A stretch of DNA of 7,172 nucleotides from Lachnospiraceae bacterium UBA1683. Its GTDB lineage: Bacteria; Bacillota; Clostridia; Lachnospirales; Lachnospiraceae. The stretch lies in contig DCKD01000043.1 of NCBI GenBank assembly GCA_002320245.1, forward strand, positions 1 through 7,172, given 5' to 3'. Both the position numbers and the translations under genes were made by a program. Each line of letters begins with the position of its first letter. The first letter of the stretch is position 1. This document shows positions 1-5,608 of this stretch, piece after piece. A model generated the notes under the pieces. That model searched no databases and had not been told where the DNA came from. It saw only the letters and a list, made by a program, of their open reading frames with translations.

Positions 1-58
1 CACTACCTGGGTGTGTTCGGGACTTGCACCCGTTAGAGCGCGACCATGGCCCGCAAAC
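1..58 (-). mobile_element. 5' end of a group IIC (bacterial class C) intron, cut by the window edge
   Basis: Read on the minus strand from base 58 downward, the sequence starts GTTTGCGGGCCATGG, continues through CTCTAACGGGTGCAAGTCCC and then GAACACACCC. As I remember the Oceanobacillus iheyensis IIC intron, its 5' end has the same order of blocks: a GUGYG-like start, a short hairpin, a CUAU/CUAA link, a GGGUG-AGUCCC hairpin and then GAAC. Here a GCGG/TCGC stem with a 7-base loop is followed by a CGGG/CCCG hairpin (18-32). The start GTTTG deviates from the usual GUGYG. The position directly behind the T-run of an intrinsic terminator is the known insertion preference of class C introns. The remaining ribozyme and any reverse transcriptase gene would lie outside the window. 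A different structured RNA is possible but less likely. Confidence 0.7.
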
Positions 59-96
59 AAAAATAAGCGTACCACTATTTCTAATGATACGCTTAT
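59..96 (-). terminator. Intrinsic terminator downstream of ppdK and the orphan fragment
   Basis: On the minus strand ATAAGCGTATCATT pairs with AGTGGTACGCTTAT around a 6-base loop (AGAAAT). This gives a 14-bp stem with two G-T wobbles (arms 83-96 and 63-76), closed by A/T pairs and running into a T-run at 59-63. It lies 13 bases after the TAA at 109-111. As no other terminator hairpin is visible behind ppdK, it probably also ends the ppdK transcript. It appears to be the insertion target of the group II intron that begins at base 58. Confidence 0.85.
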
Positions 97-108
97 CATA
101 TTTAACTG

Positions 109-238
109 TTAATCAAGGTCTATGAATACCCTTACAGTGGTATCTCTCCACTGATTTTTCCTTACATACTGTCCGTTAGCCTTTCGGTAGGCTGCTGCCT
201 GCTCAAAACTAAGCGGCAATTCAAAGGAAAGAGAACTC
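109..238 (-). pseudogene. Orphan carboxyl-terminal coding fragment after ppdK
   Basis: The minus-strand frame ending in TAA at 109-111 has no stop from the ppdK end onward, and its translation looks like real protein: it includes LPLSFEQAAAYRKANGQYV and then WRDTTVRVFIDLD. Upstream the frame stays open only by running out of frame across the 3' end of ppdK; the Met at 381 lies inside ppdK and is not credible. No ATG or GTG with a ribosome binding site occurs between 238 and 109. A TTG lies 16 bases after AGGAG, too far for a good start. I do not recognise the family. The simplest reading is the last ~42 codons of a gene whose front was lost by insertion or deletion next to the ppdK stop. It could also be a chance reading frame. 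Confidence 0.4.
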
Positions 239-2863
239 CTACCTATTTGCGATAGCTGCCTGTGCTGCTGCCAGTCTTGCAATCGGTACACGGAATGGTG
301 AGCAGGATACATAATCCAGACCAATCTTGTTGCAGAATTCCACAGAAGATGGATCTCCGCCGTGCTCTCCACAGATACCAATGTGAAGGTTCGGATTAAC
401 CGGTTTTCCTAATTTGATAGCTGTCTCCATCAATTTACCGACACCTGTCTGATCCAGTTTTGCAAATGGGTCATTCTCAAAAATCTTAGCATCGTAGTAT
501 GCATCAAGGAACTTACCAGCGTCATCACGGGAAAATCCGTATGTCATCTGAGTCAGGTCATTTGTACCAAAGCAGAAGAAATCAGCCTCTTTTGCAATCT
601 CGTCCGCTGTCAGGGCCGCTCTTGGAATCTCAATCATTGTACCAACTTCGTACTTCAGGCCAATTCCTGCTGCTGCGATTTCAGCATCTGCTGTCTCAAC
701 AACTGTCTTCTTAACATATTTCAATTCTTTGATGTCTCCAACCAACGGAATCATGATTTCCGGTTTTACTGTCCAGTCCGGATGAGCTTTCTGTACATTA
801 ATTGCTGCACGGATAACAGCTTTTGTCTGCATCTTTGCAATCTCCGGATAAGTAACTGCCAGACGGCATCCACGATGTCCCATCATTGGGTTGAACTCAT
901 GCAGTCCATCAATGATTGTCTTGATATCCTCTACTGATTTGCCCTGGGCATCTGCAAGTTTCTTAATATCCTCTTCCTCTGTAGGAACGAACTCATGAAG
1001 CGGTGGATCAAGGAAACGGATTGTAACCGGGTTACCTTCCAGAGCTTCATATAATGCTTCAAAATCTCCCTGCTGGTATGGAAGAATCTTATCAAGTGCT
1101 GCTTCTCTTTCCTCTACTGTGTCTGCGCAAATCATCTCACGGAATGCAGCAATTCTGTCTTCCTCGAAGAACATATGTTCTGTACGGCAAAGTCCAATAC
1201 CTTCCGCCCCAAGCTCGCGGGCTTTCTTAGCGTCCGCAGGTGTATCTGCATTTGTACGAACTCTCATTGTTCTGTATTTGTCTGCCCAATCCATGATTCT
1301 TCCGAATTCACCTGCAATTGTAGCGTCTACTGTAGGAATGATTCCATCGTAAATGTTACCTGTTGTACCATCGATAGAGATTGCATCTCCCTCGTGGAAT
1401 TCTTTTCCTGCCAATGTAAATTTCTTATTTTCTTCGTCCATAGCGATGTCTCCGCATCCGGATACACAGCATGTACCCATACCACGTGCAACTACGGCTG
1501 CGTGAGATGTCATACCACCACGAACTGTCAGGATACCCTGAGCAGATTTCATTCCTGTGATATCCTCCGGTGATGTCTCAAGACGGACAAGAACAACTTT
1601 TTCTCCTCTTGCAGCCCACTCTACAGCGTCATCTGCTGTGAACACAATCTTACCACAGGCAGCTCCCGGTGATGCGCCAAGACCTTTGCCCATCGGTGTA
1701 GCCGCTTTCAGTGCAGCAGCGTCGAACTGTGGGTGAAGCAGTGTATCCAGGTTACGAGGATCAATCATTGCTACAGCTTCTTCTTCTGTTCTCATTCCTT
1801 CGTCAACAAGGTCACATGCAATCTTCAGGGCAGCCTGAGCTGTTCTCTTACCATTACGTGTCTGCAGCATGAAAAGTTTTCTATCCTGAATAGTAAACTC
1901 CATATCCTGCATATCTCTATAGTGATTTTCAAGTGTTGAGCAAACCTCTGTAAACTGTTTGAATACTTCAGGCATAACGTCAGCTAATGCGGAAATCGGC
2001 TGTGGTGTACGAACACCAGCAACTACGTCCTCGCCCTGCGCGTTCATCAGGAACTCACCCATCAGTTTCTTCTCTCCTGTAGCAGGATCACGTGTAAATG
2101 CAACACCTGTACCGGACTCATCAGACCAGTTACCAAATGCCATCTCCTGTACATTAACGGCTGTTCCCCATGAATATGGGATATCATTGTCACGGCGGTA
2201 TACGTTTGCACGCGGGTTGTCCCATGAACGGAACACAGCCTTGATAGCTCCCATCAACTGTTCCTTCGGATCATCCGGGAAGTCTGCACCGATTTTTTCT
2301 TTGTATTCAGCTTTAAACTGGTTAGCCAGTTCTTTTAAATCTTCTGCTGTCAGGTCAACATCCTGTGTAACCCCTCTGTCAGCTTTCATTTTATCAATTA
2401 ACTCTTCAAAGTATTTTTTACCAACTTCCATAACTACATCAGAATACATCTGGATAAATCTTCTGTAGCAGTCACGAGCCCATCTTTCATTTCCTGTCTT
2501 CTTGGCAACTACTTCTACAACATCCTCGTTCAGACCAAGATTCAGGATTGTATCCATCATACCTGGCATGGAAGCTCTTGCTCCGGAACGTACAGATACA
2601 AGCAACGGATTCTCGTTATCTCCAAATTTCTTACCTGTTACTTCTTCCATTTTCTCGATAGCATCCATAATCTGAGCCATAATCTCATCATTAATCTTTC
2701 TGCCATCTTCGTAATACTGAGTACAAGCCTCTGTTGTAATTGTAAAACCCTGTGGTACCGGAAGGCCAAGATTTGTCATCTCAGCAAGGTTTGCACCTTT
2801 TCCACCAAGCAGGTTTCTCATAGTTGCATTACCCTCGGTAAACATATAAACCCATTTTGCCAT
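239..2863 (-). CDS. ppdK: Pyruvate, phosphate dikinase
   Basis: Cytosolic enzyme interconverting pyruvate + ATP + Pi and phosphoenolpyruvate + AMP + PPi. In anaerobic clostridia it links PEP and pyruvate at the end of glycolysis in a PPi-dependent way. The 874 codons match the length of the C. symbiosum enzyme. The N-terminal ATP-grasp domain (about 1-340) has GGKGANLAEM with Lys22, and SVRSGARASMPGMMDT with Arg92. The swivelling phosphohistidine domain (about 390-510) has GGMTSHAAVVARGMG, with His454 as the phosphorylated residue. The C-terminal PEP/pyruvate TIM barrel has GLCRTEHMFF (Arg560), RFLDPPLHEF, FGTNDLTQ (Asn768) and ICGEHGGDP, with Cys831 as the proton donor. No frameshift or truncation is visible. 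The start is fixed by AGGAGG ten bases upstream and the typical MAKWVY beginning. It has its own promoter, and the terminator at 59-96 is the first one behind it. Family naming is secure; direction of flux in the cell cannot be read from the sequence. Confidence 0.98.
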   Translation of the reverse strand: MAKWVYMFTEGNATMRNLLGGKGANLAEMTNLGLPVPQGFTITTEACTQYYEDGRKINDEIMAQIMDAIEKMEEVTGKKFGDNENPLLVSVRSGARASMPGMMDTILNLGLNEDVVEVVAKKTGNERWARDCYRRFIQMYSDVVMEVGKKYFEELIDKMKADRGVTQDVDLTAEDLKELANQFKAEYKEKIGADFPDDPKEQLMGAIKAVFRSWDNPRANVYRRDNDIPYSWGTAVNVQEMAFGNWSDESGTGVAFTRDPATGEKKLMGEFLMNAQGEDVVAGVRTPQPISALADVMPEVFKQFTEVCSTLENHYRDMQDMEFTIQDRKLFMLQTRNGKRTAQAALKIACDLVDEGMRTEEEAVAMIDPRNLDTLLHPQFDAAALKAATPMGKGLGASPGAACGKIVFTADDAVEWAARGEKVVLVRLETSPEDITGMKSAQGILTVRGGMTSHAAVVARGMGTCCVSGCGDIAMDEENKKFTLAGKEFHEGDAISIDGTTGNIYDGIIPTVDATIAGEFGRIMDWADKYRTMRVRTNADTPADAKKARELGAEGIGLCRTEHMFFEEDRIAAFREMICADTVEEREAALDKILPYQQGDFEALYEALEGNPVTIRFLDPPLHEFVPTEEEDIKKLADAQGKSVEDIKTIIDGLHEFNPMMGHRGCRLAVTYPEIAKMQTKAVIRAAINVQKAHPDWTVKPEIMIPLVGDIKELKYVKKTVVETADAEIAAAGIGLKYEVGTMIEIPRAALTADEIAKEADFFCFGTNDLTQMTYGFSRDDAGKFLDAYYDAKIFENDPFAKLDQTGVGKLMETAIKLGKPVNPNLHIGICGEHGGDPSSVEFCNKIGLDYVSCSPFRVPIARLAAAQAAIANR

Positions 2864-2873
2864 GTCCTAAAGA

Positions 2874-2879
2874 CCTCCT
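2874..2879 (-). promoter_or_regulatory. Ribosome binding site of ppdK
   Basis: A perfect AGGAGG on the minus strand, ten bases before the ATG at 2863. It supports the chosen start. Confidence 0.85.
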
Positions 2880-2927
2880 AAAAAAATTTGCAAATAATTA
2901 ATATTATTGCTTTAAGTCGCATATAAT

Positions 2928-2956
2928 ATTTTAAATGTTTTCCCCCATAACGTCAA
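2928..2956 (-). promoter_or_regulatory. Sigma-A promoter of ppdK
   Basis: On the minus strand TTGACG (2951-2956) is followed after exactly 17 bases by TAAAAT (2928-2933). Both boxes match the housekeeping consensus at five of six positions. Transcription would start near 2921, giving a leader of about 57 bases that is A/T-rich and shows no strong fold. The upstream terminator at 3012-3041 isolates this promoter from apeA. No clear operator was found. Confidence 0.8.
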
Positions 2957-3011
2957 GCGTTTTGCACTTATTTCTGTACAATTTTTACCAGTTTTTTTGG
3001 TTACTTCTTTC

Positions 3012-3041
3012 AAAAGCCGTCTACATTTTACTGTAAACGGC
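3012..3041 (-). terminator. Intrinsic terminator downstream of apeA
   Basis: The minus strand folds GCCGTTTACA against TGTAGACGGC around the loop GTAAAA: ten pairs with one G-T wobble (3016-3041). TTTT (3012-3015) follows. It lies about 200 bases past the apeA stop, after the tandem-repeat stretch, and before the ppdK promoter, so it separates the two transcripts. The T-run is short, so readthrough is possible. Confidence 0.75.
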
Positions 3042-3089
3042 CTCATGCTCTTACATTTTCTCTTTTTTCATATTATTCCGTATTTTCAT

Positions 3090-3215
3090 TTAATAGTCTT
3101 TCTCATTTGGTTTCTCTTTTTGTTTAGTTTCTATTTCTTTCCGGCATCTCTTTTCATTCGGCTTCTGTTTCTTTCCGGCATCTCTTTTCATTTGGCTTCT
3201 GTTTCTTTCCGGCAT
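3090..3215 (-). CDS. Possible 41-residue basic protein (doubtful)
   Basis: An ATG at 3215, six bases after AGGTGG, opens a 41-codon frame ending in TAA at 3090-3092. It starts 22 bases past the apeA stop and ends before the terminator at 3012-3041, so it would be co-transcribed with apeA. The product is very rich in Lys, Arg, Glu, Asn and Gln (it begins MPERNRSQMKRDAGKK), has one Cys, and has no membrane segment or known motif. Most of it comes from a 34-bp tandem repeat. Because 34 is not a multiple of three, successive copies are read in different frames, so the protein itself is not repetitive. A-rich DNA readily gives such frames by chance. I cannot assign a function. Confidence 0.2.
   Translation of the reverse strand: MPERNRSQMKRDAGKKQKPNEKRCRKEIETKQKEKPNEKDY
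3128..3214. repeat. 34-bp tandem repeat, about 2.6 copies
   Basis: The core TTTCTTTCCGGCAT recurs at an exact spacing of 34 bases (CCGGCA at 3141, 3175 and 3209). Units are 3128-3161, 3162-3195 and a partial 3196-3214. The two full units differ at only a few positions, near CTAT/CTGT and CATTCGG/CATTTGG. A weaker related stretch at about 3100-3126 (CTCATTTGGTTTCT) may be an older, degraded copy. The repeat is strongly pyrimidine-rich on the plus strand and lies between the apeA stop and its terminator. It is too few in copies and has no unique spacers, so it is not a CRISPR array; slippage duplication is the likely origin. Confidence 0.85.
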
Positions 3216-3237
3216 ACTCTTCCACCTGATATCTTTT

Positions 3238-4608
3238 TCATTTCATATCACGCAAAAATGCACAGTATCCGCGATATGCTTCATATATATCCGCCTTGCT
3301 GGAGATTTCCCAAGGCGCATGCATACACAGAATTGCCAGACCGCCGTCTATCACTTCCATACCATACTGAGCCAGGATGTATGCAATCGTTCCACCTCCG
3401 CCGGCGTCAATCTTTCCCAATTCTGCCATCTGGAACTGTACCTGATTCTCATCCATCACTTTGCGTAGTTTCGCAATATACTCTGCATTTGCATCATTGG
3501 ATCCACTTTTTCCACGTGCTCCGGTGTGCTTATTGAAAACCGGGCCCTTTCCAAAGAAACAAGAAGATTTCTTATCATATACATCTGCATACATCGGGTC
3601 AAATGCTGCACTGACATCAGATGATATCATTGTTGAATGAGCCAATGCATGGCGCAGTTTTAATTCCGAAAATTCACCTAGCTTATCCAGCATATCTGCC
3701 ACCGCATTTTCAAAGAAACGGGAATGCATGCCAGTTGCGCCTACACTTCCGATTTCCTCCTTGTCCACAAGAATACAGCAGGAAGTGCGTTTTACTTGTC
3801 CCATGTCCAACATTGCTGCCAAGGAAGTAAATGCACAGATACGGTCATCCTGTCCGTATGCCATAATCATACTTTTGTCCAATCCGCATTCCCTCGCATT
3901 CCCCGCCGGAACAACTTCCAGCTCGGCAGACATCAAGTCTTCTTTTTCAATCCGGTACGTGTCCTGGAGCAGTTGCATAATCTGAGCTGCAACCGCATCT
4001 TTCTCCTCTCCTTTCAGCGGTTTATTTCCAATCAGAATATCGAGATTCTCCCCTTCAACTACGGCTGATGCCTTCCTCTCCATCTGTTTTGAAGAAAGAT
4101 GTACAAGCAAATCTGTCACTGCGAACACCGGGTCCGTCGGTTTTTCACCGATGGAAACCTGCTCTGTTGTACCATCCTTCCGCACAATTACGCCATGAAT
4201 TGCAAGTGGAATTGTCACCCACTGATACTTCTTGATTCCACCATAGTAATGGGTGTCAAAATATGCCAGTTCGCTCTCTTCATACAGCGGATTTTGTTTC
4301 AAATCCAGTCGCGGGGAATCAAGATGCGCGCCAAGAATATTCATGCCTTCTTCAATCGGCTCACTCCCGATGTGAAACAATGCGATTGATTTTCCCATCC
4401 ATGACATATACACTTTATCCCCGGCTTTCAAACTGTCCGCCGAATTCAGATTGCGATATCCCGCTGCCTCTGCCTGCCTCACAACCTCCGCCACGCATTC
4501 CCGCTCCGTCTTTCCGGCATCCAAAAACGCACGGTAATCCTCATTTATCTTCTCCAGCTTTTCCAGATCCTCAGTTTCATACGTAAGCCATAAACTTTCT
4601 TGTTCCAT
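3238..4608 (-). CDS. apeA: M18 family aminopeptidase (aspartyl aminopeptidase type)
   Basis: Cytosolic zinc metallopeptidase that removes N-terminal residues, in this family mostly acidic ones, from peptides. The 456 residues fit the bacterial M18 length. Expected ligands are present: GAHLDSPRLDLK with His95 and Asp97; GQDDRICAF with Asp254 as probable bridging aspartate; VDKEEIGSVGATG with Glu284 and Glu285 (catalytic base and zinc ligand); SSDVSAAFDP with Asp331; and MHAPWE with His430. GKIDAGGGGTIAYILAQYG is also typical. The start is MEQESLW at 4608, preceded at eight bases by AGGAG. The frame is open 22 codons further to 4674, but that stretch lies in the flanking hairpin of the mobile element and is not coding. 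The leader therefore contains a mobile-element arm. A possible promoter lies inside the transposase gene (4731-4759). The subtype apeA rather than apeB is inferred from length and general appearance. Confidence 0.93.
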   Translation of the reverse strand: MEQESLWLTYETEDLEKLEKINEDYRAFLDAGKTERECVAEVVRQAEAAGYRNLNSADSLKAGDKVYMSWMGKSIALFHIGSEPIEEGMNILGAHLDSPRLDLKQNPLYEESELAYFDTHYYGGIKKYQWVTIPLAIHGVIVRKDGTTEQVSIGEKPTDPVFAVTDLLVHLSSKQMERKASAVVEGENLDILIGNKPLKGEEKDAVAAQIMQLLQDTYRIEKEDLMSAELEVVPAGNARECGLDKSMIMAYGQDDRICAFTSLAAMLDMGQVKRTSCCILVDKEEIGSVGATGMHSRFFENAVADMLDKLGEFSELKLRHALAHSTMISSDVSAAFDPMYADVYDKKSSCFFGKGPVFNKHTGARGKSGSNDANAEYIAKLRKVMDENQVQFQMAELGKIDAGGGGTIAYILAQYGMEVIDGGLAILCMHAPWEISSKADIYEAYRGYCAFLRDMK

Positions 4609-4616
4609 GTTATTTA

Positions 4617-4621
4617 CTCCT
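4617..4621 (-). promoter_or_regulatory. Ribosome binding site that fixes the apeA start
   Basis: AAAGGAGT on the minus strand, core AGGAG eight bases before the ATG at 4608. It rules out the longer reading that starts at 4674. Its outer edge is only about ten bases from the mobile-element hairpin, so folding of the hairpin could affect access. Confidence 0.85.
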
Positions 4622-4632
4622 TTCAATTTTTG

Positions 4633-4667
4633 GGGGACGTAGTAAACTTTCACTTCGCTACGTCCCC
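4633..4667. repeat. Left outer hairpin of the element (partly decayed)
   Basis: GGGGACGTAG (4633-4642) pairs perfectly with CTACGTCCCC (4658-4667). Inside, TAAA faces TTCG, giving one T-G wobble, one A-C mismatch and two A-T pairs around a 7-base loop, CTTTCAC. The right-hand copy has the same layout with perfect pairing. No T-run follows on either strand, so it is not an ordinary terminator. Confidence 0.9.
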
Positions 4668-4676
4668 AAATCAAGT

Positions 4677-4710
4677 TTAGGGTGTCCCTATTTGAGCTTT
4701 GCCCTGTCCC
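4677..4710 (+). repeat. Left inner inverted repeat, 34 bp
   Basis: TTAGGGTGTCCCTATTTGA, then GC, then TTTGCCCTGTCCC. The reverse complement of 5523-5556 is identical except at the two middle bases (AG there). It ends ten bases beyond the transposase stop codon. Confidence 0.92.
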
Positions 4711-4720
4711 TTCTCCACTT

Positions 4721-5488
4721 TTAGTTACAGATTATACTACTTTTTACTATCAAATACAAATCATTCGCTTCTTTTTTCGTTATCTTCAGTATTTCCTTCA
4801 AGCTCTCCTTAAATTCTTCTCGTAACATTTTATTTTCTATGATTTCCTTTGGATTCTCAATAGATTTACTATATGCCATTTGACTGAATATCGAAAATGC
4901 AGCGGCTTGTTTTTGCTGCCACAGCTCTTCTTTCACATCTATAAAGAGTTGATTTTGAACATTATCATGAAATTTTAGATAATTCTCATATTGATCAAAT
5001 TGCTTTTTGTATAAACCAATTGCCCTTTCATGCAATATTTTTATCTGTTCTGTCCTATATTCCTGTATGCTGCTATATTTATAAGCGGATACATTTTTCA
5101 CAAGATTAGCTTTTACCGGATTCATGTGAATATACTGTATACAATTCCAAAAATATCGCTCATCTTCAATGCATTCGCTCTTGAATCTGTTTTGGAATAC
5201 ATGACCATTTCGCTCCTTTTTGTAGTTATAGTACTCTGCATATTCACTTAAAACTATTGCCATAAATGCGGATAAAACTTGAATTTCTGATTTGATTAAC
5301 AAATGTATATGTGTGGGCATGATGCAATACGCATATATCTCCACCTCATATTTCTTAGAAAACTTTTCAAGAAGTCGTTTGAAATTATTTTTTTCTCTCG
5401 CCTGCCGAAAGGTCTGTTCGTGATTAATCCCTCTCGCCATCACATGATAATAACCTGTACTGCTGATTCTTCTCCCTGTTCTTGGCAT
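4721..5488 (-). CDS. IS200-like / REP-associated tyrosine transposase (RAYT)
   Basis: A Y1_Tnp-domain HUH nuclease that would nick single-stranded DNA at hairpin sites and form a 5'-phosphotyrosine bond. The 255 residues begin MPRTGRR, then TGYYHVMARGINHEQTF, typical of RAYTs. The HUH metal motif is MPTHIHLL (His60, His62). GHVFQNRFKSECIE (95-108) is a conserved middle block. QYIHMNPVKANLV (118-130) contains Tyr119, the likely catalytic tyrosine. The last ~125 residues are a Lys/Glu-rich tail without a recognised motif. An upstream ATG at 5551 lies inside the flanking inverted repeat, so I place the start at 5488, with AGAGG eleven bases upstream. Codon use is visibly A/T-richer than in ppdK, glyQS or apeA, consistent with transfer. 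The frame is intact. A weak TTGAAG/TATTTA pair (5536-5541, 5512-5517) could be its promoter, otherwise readthrough from glyQS may serve. Whether it moves itself or only its REP-like hairpins cannot be told here. Confidence 0.9.
   Translation of the reverse strand: MPRTGRRISSTGYYHVMARGINHEQTFRQAREKNNFKRLLEKFSKKYEVEIYAYCIMPTHIHLLIKSEIQVLSAFMAIVLSEYAEYYNYKKERNGHVFQNRFKSECIEDERYFWNCIQYIHMNPVKANLVKNVSAYKYSSIQEYRTEQIKILHERAIGLYKKQFDQYENYLKFHDNVQNQLFIDVKEELWQQKQAAAFSIFSQMAYSKSIENPKEIIENKMLREEFKESLKEILKITKKEANDLYLIVKSSIICN
4731..4759 (-). promoter_or_regulatory. Possible apeA promoter inside the transposase 3' end
   Basis: A perfect minus-strand TATAAT (4731-4736) lies 17 bases after TTGTAT (4754-4759), a weak -35 with three of six matches. 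Transcription would start near 4724, right at the transposase stop, and would read through the left arm into apeA. No better promoter is visible in 4609-4720. The stretch is A/T-rich, so a chance match is possible. Confidence 0.4.
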
Positions 5489-5522
5489 CTCATCACCATC
5501 CTCTTTATATATAAATACCACA

Positions 5523-5556
5523 GGGACAGGGCAAACTTCAAATAGGGACACCCTAA
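5523..5556 (-). repeat. Right inner inverted repeat, 34 bp
   Basis: GGGACAGGGCAAA, then CT, then TCAAATAGGGACACCCTAA. This is the inverted partner of 4677-4710, matching at 32 of 34 positions. It lies between the transposase start and the right outer hairpin. Confidence 0.92.
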
Positions 5557-5557
5557 T

Positions 5558-5608
5558 ATTTATTTGGGGACGTAGTAAAGTTGAAGTTTACTACGTCCCC
5601 AAATAAAT
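5558..5608. repeat. Right outer hairpin of the element, perfect 22-bp stem
   Basis: Bases 5558-5579 pair without mismatch with 5587-5608 around the loop GTTGAAG (5580-5586). The stem core is GGGGACGTAGTAAA. The right foot reaches the first base of the glyQS stop codon (TAA, 5608-5610 read on the minus strand). It is followed on the minus strand by AATAAATATTAGGG rather than a T-run, so it is not a standard terminator, though such a stem at a stop codon could still protect the mRNA 3' end or weaken readthrough. Confidence 0.93.

Larger units (their letters stand above)
4631..5608 (-). mobile_element. Compound RAYT / IS200-like element between glyQS and apeA
   Basis: One single-gene element of about 980 bp. 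The transposase gene lies between two arms of about 80 bp that are inverted copies of each other. From the outside inward, each arm has a GGGGACGTAG hairpin with a 7-base loop, then a 34-bp block from TTAGGGTGTCCC to GCCCTGTCCC. Classic IS200/IS605 elements have subterminal hairpins but no terminal inverted repeats. Transposase genes bounded by inverted REP pairs are the typical layout of RAYTs. No target-site duplication is visible, as expected for HUH single-strand transposition. The arms touch the glyQS stop on one side and nearly reach the apeA ribosome binding site on the other. The exact ends are inferred from the repeat limits. Confidence 0.75.

Noticed and set aside
1959..2468. 169-codon plus-strand open frame opposite ppdK
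   Set aside because: Shadow of ppdK in the opposite strand, without a ribosome binding site or recognisable domain.
2945..2965. Possible catabolite-responsive (cre) site at the ppdK -35
   Set aside because: AAAACGCTTGACG has the CG centre, but the flanking positions do not fit the consensus on either side.
3128..3214. CRISPR-like spacing of repeated CCGGCA blocks
   Set aside because: The whole 34-bp unit repeats without unique spacers, so it is a plain tandem repeat.
2997..3536. 179-codon plus-strand open frame
   Set aside because: It is mostly pyrimidine-rich non-coding DNA and the antisense of the apeA 3' end, with a low-complexity Phe/Leu/Ser-rich translation and no ribosome binding site.
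4633..4667. Left element hairpin as an intrinsic terminator
   Set aside because: No T-run follows the stem on either strand.
4609..4674. 22-codon upstream extension of the aminopeptidase frame
   Set aside because: It lies in the element hairpin, has no ribosome binding site at its ATG, and AGGAG sits correctly before the ATG at 4608.
5489..5551. 21-codon upstream extension of the transposase frame
   Set aside because: The upstream ATG lies within the 34-bp inverted repeat; RAYT proteins typically begin at the MPRTGRR-like segment.
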